NCBI GenBank assembly: GCA_025999435.1
Contig: BNXH01000017.1
Location: 1 to 34,083 of the forward strand
Direction of reading: 5' to 3'
Source of the DNA: Bacteroidia bacterium
GTDB taxonomy: Bacteria > Bacteroidota > Bacteroidia > Bacteroidales > Dysgonomonadaceae
Length of the DNA: 34,083 nt
This document shows, one piece after another, positions 1 through 7,260 of the stretch. Made by a program: the position numbers and the translations under genes. How positions within the stretch are numbered: position 1 is the stretch's first letter; each line of letters starts with the position of its first letter. Below the pieces are notes generated by a model that searched no databases, was not told where the DNA came from, and saw only the letters and a program-made list of their open reading frames with translations.

Positions 1-465
1 GCCTCCGGCTATGTATGTGGATATAGCGTCGTGTACAGTGTAAGCCTCGGCACTCATCAAGTGTGTAGACCATACAAGAGGGTTGGCTTTGGCTGATTTT
101 ATGTAAGGAGAGAAATATTGTTTGCTGGCACAGGCTATTATTATAGCTTGGCGAGTTTTGCCATCCTTATTCTCAAAAGATCCCTGAACAGAAAAGTCCA
201 TCAATCCATTGTGCCCTACATAGGCTACGAGTTTTGCGTTTCCATTTATCCCAAGTATGTTTTTACCAACCATAATCGTATCTTTCTTTGCTCCGGAGCA
301 CGAATTCAAAAAATCTATCGTACACTCTTTGATATTTTGGCCATCATAAGCATCGGCTATTATATAATAGTTTTTCGTTTTATGTTTAAATACAACTCTC
401 TCAAGGCGTATCTTGTCTACTTTTTTCCGGCTCACTTCCTGCCTGTGGAGCAGATACATTAGCAT
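1..465 (-). pseudogene. 3' part of a clan CD peptidase-like secreted protein (5' truncated, runs off left edge)
   Basis: An open minus-strand frame runs from about 465 to the window edge without a stop (about 155 codons). It contains the segments LERVVFKHKTKNYYIIADAYDG, LVAYVGHNGLMDF and AIIIACASKQYFSP in order (the first read from about 405 downward). A hydrophobic strand ending in GH, followed about 25 residues later by a second hydrophobic strand ending in AC, is the arrangement of the catalytic His and Cys in clan CD peptidases (caspase/gingipain fold). I recall uncharacterised Bacteroidota proteins with this sequence, but they carry a signal peptide and an N-terminal half that are missing here. 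The only in-frame ATGs (465, 459) lie inside the preceding TonB-receptor fragment, which overlaps in another frame. I read it as the back half of a broken gene. The peptidase function is inference; the reading frame is directly seen. Confidence 0.5.
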
Positions 466-844
466 CAGGACGTTCTGCAGATATTACGACTTCGCCAAGA
501 CCGATAGATGTTTGCACAAGCTCAATATTTTGAGTAATATTTTGTGATAAAGAGATTTTTATACGCTTATTTTCAAATCCAATATAATCTACTTTTAATG
601 TATAATCACCTTTGGGAAGAGTTAGGCTATATCTGCCCTTTTCATCAGAGGATACGCCACTCCCATTACGGTTTTCTATGATGATGGGAACCCCGATTAA
701 TGTCTCTTTTGTGCGCGAATCGACAACTGTACCGTTAATTTTGTACGTCTGTGCAAAAGACGAAGCAGGTAACAAAAAAAGGTGTAAAAGCCATAGAAAT
801 GTAACTCGAGTTTTCTTTGATAAAATAGTTGAATGTAATTGCAT
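401..844 (-). CDS. Truncated TonB-dependent receptor: signal peptide plus carboxypeptidase-regulatory-like domain only
   Basis: This encodes 147 residues. Residues 1-31 are a signal peptide ending in SSFA-QT. Residues 33-115 form a CarboxypepD_reg-like beta-sandwich (INGTVVDSRTKETLIGVPI, YTLKVDYIGFENKRI). Then comes the short linker LGEVVISAERPDANVSAPQ that normally leads into the plug domain of a TonB-dependent outer-membrane receptor. Full receptors are 700-1100 residues, with a plug and barrel following at once. Here the text leaves the family pattern after SAPQAG and stops at 401, while a different protein is readable in another frame. So this is probably a receptor N-terminus left by a deletion; a small stand-alone periplasmic domain is less likely. 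A good promoter lies upstream at 1015-1045. Nothing downstream in this frame looks like a receptor. Confidence 0.65.
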   Translation of the reverse strand: MQLHSTILSKKTRVTFLWLLHLFLLPASSFAQTYKINGTVVDSRTKETLIGVPIIIENRNGSGVSSDEKGRYSLTLPKGDYTLKVDYIGFENKRIKISLSQNITQNIELVQTSIGLGEVVISAERPDANVSAPQAGSEPEKSRQDTP

Positions 845-1014
845 AATTAGTTTTAAATAATAATATTTATTCGCTTATGGTAAGCAGAATTTATACTTGA
901 TCTGAATTTTGATTCCATAGATAGAACTGCTAAAATAGACGTTTATTGTATTCCTGAAATTATTAATTTAACTCTCATAGTAGCATCTGTAATATACTTC
1001 ATCTGAATACAACG

Positions 1015-1045
1015 CAAAAGTAAATTGAAAACTGTTGGCAGCCAA
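1015..1045 (-). promoter_or_regulatory. Bacteroidota-type promoter for the gene at 844
   Basis: Read on the minus strand, TTG (1045-1043), a 20-nt spacer, then TACTTTTG (1022-1015). This matches the Bacteroidota sigma-ABfr pattern TTTG-N19-21-TAnnTTTG. The start point would fall near 1008, giving a leader of about 165 nt before the ATG at 844. No hairpin or riboswitch was recognised in that leader. Confidence 0.5.
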
Positions 1046-1209
1046 TTAAAAACCGGTGAACATGTAATTTTTCCCGACGAGTTCGCAATAACATCAGCCC
1101 AAAAACATAAAAAAGTAACAAATGTAACAGAACGTTAAATATTCCTATCCTATTAAACCTCTTAAAATGAATAGCATCTAAACCATATAAAACATTAAAA
1201 CAGAGAATT

Positions 1210-1758
1210 ATGAAAAGATTATTTTTATCATTGGCTATTTTAGCATGTATATCATTAACAGCAACTGTTGATGCACAAAATAACAAACGAGGACATATCA
1301 AAAAAGGACAGGTTATGAAAATGAGAGCACATCGCGGCGATCGAATGAAAGATTTGAATCTGACAGACGATCAGAAGCAAAAGATTAAAGCTCTGAACGA
1401 AGAATATCGCACAAAAAATAAAGAAATAGCTCAACAGCATCTCGATGCACTCAATAAAATATATACTCCGGAGCAACAAGCTAAAATAAAAGATATGAGG
1501 AGTGACTTCAGAAAAGACCGTAAATTCACATTCGGTGATAAAAGAGGTAAAAGTAAACTGGATGAAACTAGCGTAGCAAAATTAAAAACATTAAGAGAAA
1601 ATTTCGAAAAGGAGAAAAAAGCCGTAGAACTGAGTCGCATAGCTCCCGATGCTCAAAAAAAGAAAATATCAGAACTACGTGATAACTTTAGAAAAGAAAA
1701 ACGTCAGATTTTAATGGATGGACGCAAAGCTAAAATTCAAGATAAAAAACCTGTATAA
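1210..1758 (+). CDS. Spy/CpxP-like LTXXQ periplasmic protein
   Basis: This is a 182-residue protein. A signal peptide (about residues 1-22, MKRLFLSLAILACISLTA then TVDAQ) marks it as exported. The mature part is highly charged and helical, with a clear LTXXQ-type motif (LNLTDDQKQKIKALNEEY) and a second weaker one (IYTPEQQAKIKDM), as in Spy/CpxP-family periplasmic chaperones and stress sensors. The C-terminal half is Lys/Arg rich (KEKKAVEL, RKEKRQIL) and probably one long helical hairpin. In enterobacteria such proteins prevent aggregation and feed back on envelope stress signalling; the Bacteroidota role is not established. It stands alone between a divergent gene and carA. The basic composition could also suit an RNA- or polyanion-binding role. 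The family is fairly sure, the function is not. Confidence 0.7.
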   Translation: MKRLFLSLAILACISLTATVDAQNNKRGHIKKGQVMKMRAHRGDRMKDLNLTDDQKQKIKALNEEYRTKNKEIAQQHLDALNKIYTPEQQAKIKDMRSDFRKDRKFTFGDKRGKSKLDETSVAKLKTLRENFEKEKKAVELSRIAPDAQKKKISELRDNFRKEKRQILMDGRKAKIQDKKPV

Positions 1759-1820
1759 CAATAGATTCTTATTTCTCAGAAATTTTAAGAAAATAAATCC
1801 CATTTTTCATTTTTTATTTC

Positions 1821-1828
1821 TATCTTTG
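1821..1828 (+). promoter_or_regulatory. carA: -7 box (TATCTTTG) of an upstream carAB leader promoter
   Basis: TATCTTTG fits TAnnTTTG exactly; the -33 region is only T-rich and has no TTTG. Transcription would start near 1835, 150 nt upstream of carA, so the transcript would contain the small ORF at 1865-1906 and the hairpin at 1905-1942. Confidence 0.45.
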
Positions 1829-1864
1829 TACTTCAGATATTCGCAAGAAATATGAGTATTTGAA

Positions 1865-1906
1865 ATGAGAGAAAAAAAGACACAATATTTAATTATTATA
1901 GACTAA
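1865..1906 (+). other. Candidate 13-codon leader ORF ahead of the carA terminator hairpin
   Basis: An ATG at 1865 opens a 13-codon ORF reading MREKKTQYLIIID, whose TAA stop (1904-1906) overlaps the first bases of the terminator stem at 1905. That arrangement is the one used in transcription attenuation, where a ribosome on a leader peptide changes whether the terminator folds. The ORF is not rich in Arg codons, but its 3' half gives a U-rich transcript. UTP-sensitive coupling, as in enterobacterial pyrBI, is therefore conceivable. No Shine-Dalgarno is present, which is normal for this phylum. The ORF is seen; translation and regulation are inference. Confidence 0.3.
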
Positions 1907-1942
1907 AGGAACAGATATATCAATATCCCGTTCCTTTTTTTT
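1905..1942 (+). terminator. Strong hairpin with U-tract in the carA leader (attenuator or small-RNA terminator)
   Basis: AAAGGAAC (1905-1912) pairs perfectly with GTTCCTTT (1930-1937). Inside the loop, GATAT (1914-1918) pairs with ATATC (1923-1927). A run of about ten T follows (1933-1942). This is a textbook intrinsic terminator lying 45 bp before the carA start. It could end the transcript from 1210-1758, end a roughly 105-nt RNA from the 1821 promoter, or act as an attenuator of carAB. Confidence 0.7.
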
Positions 1943-1949
1943 ATTTTTG
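1942..1949 (+). promoter_or_regulatory. carA: Second -7 box (TATTTTTG) directly after the hairpin
   Basis: TATTTTTG matches TAnnTTTG and begins in the terminator's T-run. It has no TTTG at the -33 distance. If used, it would give a 30-nt leader for carA that bypasses the attenuator. Confidence 0.35.
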
Positions 1950-1987
1950 TAAATCGTTATTAATCATATTAATATTTCAAACAAAAA

Positions 1988-3058
1988 ATGTATTCAGACA
2001 AACCAGTTAAACTAATTCTTGACGACGGAACAGTTTTCGAAGGAAAATCTTTTGGTTCGGAGACAGCAAAAGCCGGAGAAGTTGTATTTAGCACTGCAAT
2101 GGTAGGTTATACCGAAAGCCTGACCGATCCCTCTTACATTGGTCAGATTCTCGTAGTTACATTTCCTCTTGTTGGGAACTATGGAGTGCCTGACGATACT
2201 TTCACTGATGGAATATCAGACTTCTACGAATCAGAAAAAGTTCAGGTAAGCGGACTAATCGTATCGGATTATTCTCATGAGTATTCACACTGGAATGCAA
2301 AGAAAAGTCTCGGAGACTGGTTAAAGGAACATGATGTGCCGGGTATTTATGGGATCGACACACGCGAACTGACTAAAATCTTACGTGAAAAGGGCTCGAT
2401 GAAAGGTAAGATCGTTTTCACGGATGATAACGAAATAGATTTTTACGATCCGAACATTGAAAATCAGGTTGCAATAGCAAGCTGTAAGGAAGTGCTGACA
2501 TACGGTAACGGACAGAAAAAAGTGCTGCTTGTAGACTGCGGTGTAAAACACAACATTATAAGGTGTTTACTCAAACGGAATGTAACGGTAATACGTGTAC
2601 CTTGGGATTACGATTTCAATCAACTGGAATGGGACGGGCTATTTATTTCTAATGGACCGGGAAATCCCGATTTATGCGAAGAAACTGTAAAAAACATCAG
2701 AAAAGCGATGGAAGGAGATAAACCGATCTGTGGCATCTGCATGGGAAATCAGTTACTTTCGAAAGCAGGGGGAGCTAGTATATACAAGTTAAAGTACGGA
2801 CATCGCAGCCACAATCAACCCGTAAAAATGGTAGATTCCACACAATGTTTCATAACATCTCAGAACCATGGTTTTGCAGTAGCGAATTCATCCTTAGGAA
2901 CAGACTGGGAGCCATTGTTTATAAACCTGAATGATGGCACTAACGAGGGGATCAAGCATAAAACCAAGCCGTTTTTCTCTGCACAATTCCACCCGGAAGC
3001 TGCCAGCGGACCAACTGATACCGGTTTCTTATTTGACTTATTCGTAGATAAATTATAA
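1988..3058 (+). CDS. carA: Carbamoyl-phosphate synthase small chain (glutamine amidotransferase)
   Basis: This 356-residue protein hydrolyses glutamine and channels ammonia to CarB for carbamoyl phosphate, the precursor of arginine and pyrimidines. The N-terminal CarA domain (about 1-150) shows GKSFGSETAKAGEVVFST and YTESLTDPSYIGQI. The class I glutamine amidotransferase domain (about 170-356) has the nucleophile Cys251 in ICGICMGNQ and the His335/Glu337 pair in AQFHPEA, so the triad is complete. Length is standard. The ATG at 1988 gives the usual N-terminus. carB follows 75 bp later on the same strand, across a GC-rich palindrome. The leader upstream carries a terminator hairpin, so expression may be attenuated. 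Confidence 0.97.
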   Translation: MYSDKPVKLILDDGTVFEGKSFGSETAKAGEVVFSTAMVGYTESLTDPSYIGQILVVTFPLVGNYGVPDDTFTDGISDFYESEKVQVSGLIVSDYSHEYSHWNAKKSLGDWLKEHDVPGIYGIDTRELTKILREKGSMKGKIVFTDDNEIDFYDPNIENQVAIASCKEVLTYGNGQKKVLLVDCGVKHNIIRCLLKRNVTVIRVPWDYDFNQLEWDGLFISNGPGNPDLCEETVKNIRKAMEGDKPICGICMGNQLLSKAGGASIYKLKYGHRSHNQPVKMVDSTQCFITSQNHGFAVANSSLGTDWEPLFINLNDGTNEGIKHKTKPFFSAQFHPEAASGPTDTGFLFDLFVDKL

Positions 3059-3061
3059 ACG

Positions 3062-3115
3062 AGCCCCCTGAATCCCCCAAAGGGGGGACTTAAGCTTCCC
3101 CAATGGGGAGGGGCT
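3062..3115. repeat. REP-like GC-rich double hairpin between carA and carB
   Basis: AGCCCC (3062-3067) pairs with GGGGCT (3110-3115) around two inner hairpins, CCCCC-aaa-GGGGGG (3074-3087) and CCCC-aat-GGGG (3098-3108). It lies in the carA-carB gap of an otherwise AT-rich region. This three-way-junction form is known to me as a dispersed intergenic repeat in Bacteroidota. It could modulate the CarA:CarB ratio or stabilise the upstream mRNA. It has no poly-T tail, so it is not a standard terminator. Confidence 0.75.
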
Positions 3116-3133
3116 ATAACTAAAAAAAATAAA

Positions 3134-6100
3134 ATGGATATTAATATAGATGTAAAAAAAGTATTGGTTCTCGGTTCGGGAGCTTTAAAGATCGGTGAAG
3201 CCGGGGAATTTGACTATTCGGGCTCACAAGCTTTAAAAGCATTAAAAGAAGAAGGAATCGAAACAGTTTTGATCAATCCTAATATTGCAACAGTACAAAC
3301 TTCGGAAGGAAGCGCTGATAAAATATATTTCTTACCTATTACTCCTTACTTTGTAGAGAAAGTAATCCTGAAAGAAAAGCCGGATGGTATACTACTCGCT
3401 TTTGGAGGGCAAACAGCTCTCAATTGCGGAGTACAACTGTTTCAAAGCGGTATTCTGGAGAAATATAATTTGCGGGTACTGGGAACACCTGTACAAGCTA
3501 TAATGGATACGGAAGACCGTGAACTGTTTGTAAAAAAGCTGGATCAGATAGATGTAAAAACAATAAAAAGCCATGCTGTAGGCACAATAGAAGACGCTGT
3601 AACTGCTGCGGCAGAGCTAGGTTATCCCATCATCATCCGCGCGGCTTACGCATTAGGCGGTCTTGGCTCGGGATTCTGTGACAATGAACAGGAACTACGC
3701 GTTCTGGCTGAAAAAGCATTCTCTTACTCTTCTCAAATACTTGTAGAGAAATCGTTGAAGGGCTGGAAAGAAATAGAATATGAAGTTGTACGGGACAAAT
3801 ACGGCAACTGTATGACCGTATGTAATATGGAAAACTTCGATCCGCTCGGAATACATACGGGGGAAAGTATCGTCGTGGCACCATCTCAAACCCTAACCAA
3901 CGACGAATTTCATAAACTACGCGAATTATCGATCCGCATAGTAAAACATATAGGCATTGTCGGGGAATGTAACGTGCAGTTTGCTTTCGATACAGAATCG
4001 GAAGATTACCGTGTCATCGAAGTAAATGCCCGCTTAAGCCGCTCTTCGGCATTGGCATCTAAAGCAACCGGTTATCCATTAGCATTTGTTGCTGCGAAAT
4101 TAGGGCTTGGATACGGATTGTTTGAATTAAAAAACTCTGTAACAAAGTCTACATGCGCATTCTTTGAACCGGCGCTAGATTATATTGTAGTAAAAATACC
4201 TCGTTGGGACTTAGGAAAATTCCACGGAGTATCGAAAGAAATTGGTTCGAGCATGAAGTCTGTCGGGGAAATTATGGCTATCGGCCGTACTTTTGAAGAA
4301 GCCATTCAGAAAGGTCTGCGTATGATCAATATCGGCATGCATGGATTTGCAGCTAATAAGCCATTAGTTGTAGACGATCTGGACGAATCTCTAAAAAATC
4401 CAACCGACAAACGCATTTTCTGTATCGAAGAAGCTTTCAAAAGAGGGTATACGGTAGATAAAATACACGATCTGACAAAGATTGACTGCTGGTTCTTACA
4501 AAAGCTACAATACATCTATAAATGCTCAAAAGAACTTGAGAGATATGATGATATACAGTCTCTTCCTCTCAACCTATTGCGTTCGGCTAAACAAATGGGA
4601 TTCTCTGACTTCCAAATTGCAAAGATCATATGTAAAGAGGCAAGCCTTGTGGAATCAATCCAGCATGAAGTACGCCGCATCCGTAAGGAGAATGGAATAA
4701 TACCTTGTGTAAAACAAATAGACACATTAGCTGCGGAATATCCTGCGCAAACGAACTACTTATATATTACATACAACGGAAGAGAAAATGATGTCAAATA
4801 TCTGGGAGACCATAAGTCTGTAATTGTACTTGGTTCGGGGGCATATCGCATCGGATCGTCTGTTGAATTTGACTGGTGTTCGGTAAATGCCCTGCAAACG
4901 ATACGTAAAGAAGGTTATCGCTCGGTAATGATCAACTATAATCCGGAAACTGTATCTACCGACTATGACATGTGCGACCGTCTATACTTCGACGAGTTGA
5001 CATACGAGCGGGTTATGGATATTATCGAACTGGAAAATCCTCATGGGATAATACTTTCGGTGGGTGGCCAGATACCAAACAACTTAGCCATGCGTCTTGA
5101 CGCAGCGAAAGTAAATATTCTGGGAACAACAGCCAAGAATATCGATAACGCAGAAGACCGGCATAAGTTCTCCAGCATGCTCGACCGCATAAGCGTAGAC
5201 CAGCCACGCTGGAAAGAGTTAACATCATTGGGCGACATCAAAGATTTTGTCAACGAAGTTGGATATCCGGTACTTATACGCCCGTCTTACGTACTATCTG
5301 GTGCAGCAATGAATGTATGTTCCAACGACGAAGAACTGGAAAACTTCCTCGGACTGGCTGCGGAAGTATCTAAAAAACATCCGGTAGTAGTATCTGAATT
5401 TATTGAGAACGCCAAAGAAATCGAAATAGATGCTGTTGCCGACAAGGGGGAGATAGTAATGTACGCGATATCGGAGCATGTGGAATTTGCGGGGGTACAT
5501 TCAGGCGATGCAACAATACAATTTCCTGCTCAACGCTTATATATAGAGACTGTGAGACGCGTCAAAAAAGTAGCCCGTAAGGTTGCGAAAGAATTGCAAA
5601 TCTCAGGTCCTTTCAATATGCAGTTTTTGGCGAAAGACAATGATATAAAGGTTATTGAATGTAACCTGCGCGCATCACGATCATTCCCATTTGTATCGAA
5701 GGTTTTGAAAATAAACTTTATCGACCTGGCTACACAAGTAATGTTAGGTAAACAGGTAGAAAAGCCAAACAAAAACGACTTTGATCTGGACTACGTAGGA
5801 ATCAAAGCTTCGCAGTTCTCTTTCTCCCGTCTGCAAAAAGCCGACCCTGTATTAGGTGTCGACATGGCGTCTACAGGGGAAGTGGGTTGTATTGGTGACA
5901 ACTTCCACGATGCAATGTTAAAATCGATGCTATCGGTAGGTTACCGCATACCGGAGAAAACTGTGCTATTTTCTACCGGCCCTGCAAAATCGAAAGTAGA
6001 ATTACTACAAGCGGCCAGATTGTTGCACCAAAAAGGTTATGAGTTATACGCGACAGGTGGCTCGCAGAAGTTTTTGGAAGAAAATGGCGTTCCGGCAACG

Positions 6101-6358
6101 CAAGTATTCTGGCCAAACGACAATCAACAGCCTAATGCGTTGGAAATGATACAGAATAAACAGATAGATTTGGTGGTAAATATTCCGAAGAACTTTACTA
6201 CTAATGAGCTAGACAATGGATACAAAATCCGCCGGGCCTCGATAGATTTTAATGTTCCGTTGTTAACAAACTCGCGTCTTGCATCTGCATTTATACAAGC
6301 GTTCTGTAAAATGAATGTAGACGAACTGGAAATAAAAGCTTGGAATGAATATGATTAA
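3134..6358 (+). CDS. carB: Carbamoyl-phosphate synthase large chain
   Basis: This 1074-residue subunit makes carbamoyl phosphate from bicarbonate, CarA-derived ammonia and two ATP. Order: carboxyphosphate ATP-grasp half (about 1-400; VLGSGALKIGEAGEFDYSG, EVNARLSRSSALASKATGYP), oligomerisation domain (about 400-550), carbamoyl-phosphate half (about 555-930; VIVLGSGAYRIGSSVEFDW, ECNLRASRSFPFVSK), and a C-terminal MGS-like allosteric domain (about 940-1074; LLHQKGYELYATGGSQKFL). The duplicated halves and full length show an intact enzyme. The EVNARLSRSSALASKATGYP form resembles the eukaryotic-like sequence common in Bacteroidota. It is cotranscribed with carA and ends at a terminator at 6379-6415. 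Effector sites (UMP, ornithine) cannot be judged from sequence alone. Confidence 0.97.
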   Translation: MDINIDVKKVLVLGSGALKIGEAGEFDYSGSQALKALKEEGIETVLINPNIATVQTSEGSADKIYFLPITPYFVEKVILKEKPDGILLAFGGQTALNCGVQLFQSGILEKYNLRVLGTPVQAIMDTEDRELFVKKLDQIDVKTIKSHAVGTIEDAVTAAAELGYPIIIRAAYALGGLGSGFCDNEQELRVLAEKAFSYSSQILVEKSLKGWKEIEYEVVRDKYGNCMTVCNMENFDPLGIHTGESIVVAPSQTLTNDEFHKLRELSIRIVKHIGIVGECNVQFAFDTESEDYRVIEVNARLSRSSALASKATGYPLAFVAAKLGLGYGLFELKNSVTKSTCAFFEPALDYIVVKIPRWDLGKFHGVSKEIGSSMKSVGEIMAIGRTFEEAIQKGLRMINIGMHGFAANKPLVVDDLDESLKNPTDKRIFCIEEAFKRGYTVDKIHDLTKIDCWFLQKLQYIYKCSKELERYDDIQSLPLNLLRSAKQMGFSDFQIAKIICKEASLVESIQHEVRRIRKENGIIPCVKQIDTLAAEYPAQTNYLYITYNGRENDVKYLGDHKSVIVLGSGAYRIGSSVEFDWCSVNALQTIRKEGYRSVMINYNPETVSTDYDMCDRLYFDELTYERVMDIIELENPHGIILSVGGQIPNNLAMRLDAAKVNILGTTAKNIDNAEDRHKFSSMLDRISVDQPRWKELTSLGDIKDFVNEVGYPVLIRPSYVLSGAAMNVCSNDEELENFLGLAAEVSKKHPVVVSEFIENAKEIEIDAVADKGEIVMYAISEHVEFAGVHSGDATIQFPAQRLYIETVRRVKKVARKVAKELQISGPFNMQFLAKDNDIKVIECNLRASRSFPFVSKVLKINFIDLATQVMLGKQVEKPNKNDFDLDYVGIKASQFSFSRLQKADPVLGVDMASTGEVGCIGDNFHDAMLKSMLSVGYRIPEKTVLFSTGPAKSKVELLQAARLLHQKGYELYATGGSQKFLEENGVPATQVFWPNDNQQPNALEMIQNKQIDLVVNIPKNFTTNELDNGYKIRRASIDFNVPLLTNSRLASAFIQAFCKMNVDELEIKAWNEYD

Positions 6359-6378
6359 CCAAGTTTAACTAAAAGAAA

Positions 6379-6416
6379 ACAGGGATGTATCTTTTTGATA
6401 TGTCCTTGTCTCTTTT
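6379..6416 (+). terminator. Intrinsic terminator of carAB
   Basis: A 13-bp stem with some G-U pairs (ACAGGGATGTATC at 6379-6391 with GATATGTCCTTGT at 6397-6409) has a five-T loop and is followed by a T-rich run. It sits 20 bp after carB and faces the convergent gene at 6445. Confidence 0.65.
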
Positions 6417-6444
6417 ATATAGCCTTTAAATTTTACGAATCTTA

Positions 6445-7206
6445 CTATCGGACTGTTTTATATTTAAATTCTTTCACCAAGTCTCCATTGTAATATTGCT
6501 TTACAGGATATCCGTCTTCATCGTAAACGTATGTTATTTCAACAGTATTCAATCCATACTTAGGATCATCTGTCATATTTTCAATTGCATTATTTTGTCC
6601 GATAAAATCACTACACCAGCGAACCTTATTCATATGTAATGCCCAAAACCAAACAGGGAAATCTATCATATTAGAAAATGGAGATTTACTCGTATCAAAC
6701 TTATACTCTGAAACTTTATCGTCACTTCCGGAAGCGGAATGCACTTTATATTTCAGTAAATTGTTATTATTATCATACTCAAATTCTTCCCAAAGATTTC
6801 CATCATCGAATGTTGTTTTTACTAAACGGCCTTTAATATCAACATGAATAGGATTAACATCTATTGTTTTTATATGTATTTTTTTTCCACTACTCCTTAT
6901 CTCTTCTAATATAGAACCTTCGCCGCCATATGAATATTTGGAGCTTAAGATTAATTCTCCTCTATCCTGATTTATAATACATTCTACCAGTTGGTTTATT
7001 TTATCATATTTCAACCGGTATTCCGTATAAGTAACTATACCTTTTTCGTCGAAATATACCAATTGGTTTCCGGAATTGTATTTAAACCCTATAACTTCTT
7101 TTGTGTTAATAGAATTAATTTCTACCAACAGCTTCTTTTGCGCATAAGATAATACAATAGTCGCCGATAGAAAACTAAAGAGAAAGAGTAGTAAGATTTT
7201 TTTCAT
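6445..7206 (-). CDS. Secreted hypothetical protein with RHS/DUF4595-like beta repeats
   Basis: This encodes 253 residues. Residues 1-22 are a signal peptide (hydrophobic stretch then SYAQ). The rest is a series of short beta-hairpin units of the type YDxxxxLxxxxYxxG: YRLKYDKINQLVECIIN, EEFEYDNNNNLLKYKV, ITYVYDEDGYPVKQYYNGD, EFKYKTVR. The middle stretch (EYKFDTSKSPFSNM) resembles the core of Bacteroidota DUF4595-type surface or periplasmic proteins. No lipobox or membrane anchor is seen, so it is probably periplasmic or secreted. It starts 54 bp downstream of the GH20 hexosaminidase on the same strand and may be cotranscribed, hinting at a glycan-related envelope context. No catalytic motif is recognised, and the family assignment is tentative. 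Confidence 0.6.
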   Translation of the reverse strand: MKKILLLFLFSFLSATIVLSYAQKKLLVEINSINTKEVIGFKYNSGNQLVYFDEKGIVTYTEYRLKYDKINQLVECIINQDRGELILSSKYSYGGEGSILEEIRSSGKKIHIKTIDVNPIHVDIKGRLVKTTFDDGNLWEEFEYDNNNNLLKYKVHSASGSDDKVSEYKFDTSKSPFSNMIDFPVWFWALHMNKVRWCSDFIGQNNAIENMTDDPKYGLNTVEITYVYDEDGYPVKQYYNGDLVKEFKYKTVR

Positions 7207-7260
7207 ATATTTTAATAGTGTTACAAGTAATATTACTAACGAAGCAAAAATAATTTTATT

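Noticed and set aside
118..462. Plus-strand 114-codon ORF
   Set aside because: It lies antisense to the readable clan CD-like frame, has no family resemblance and no promoter.
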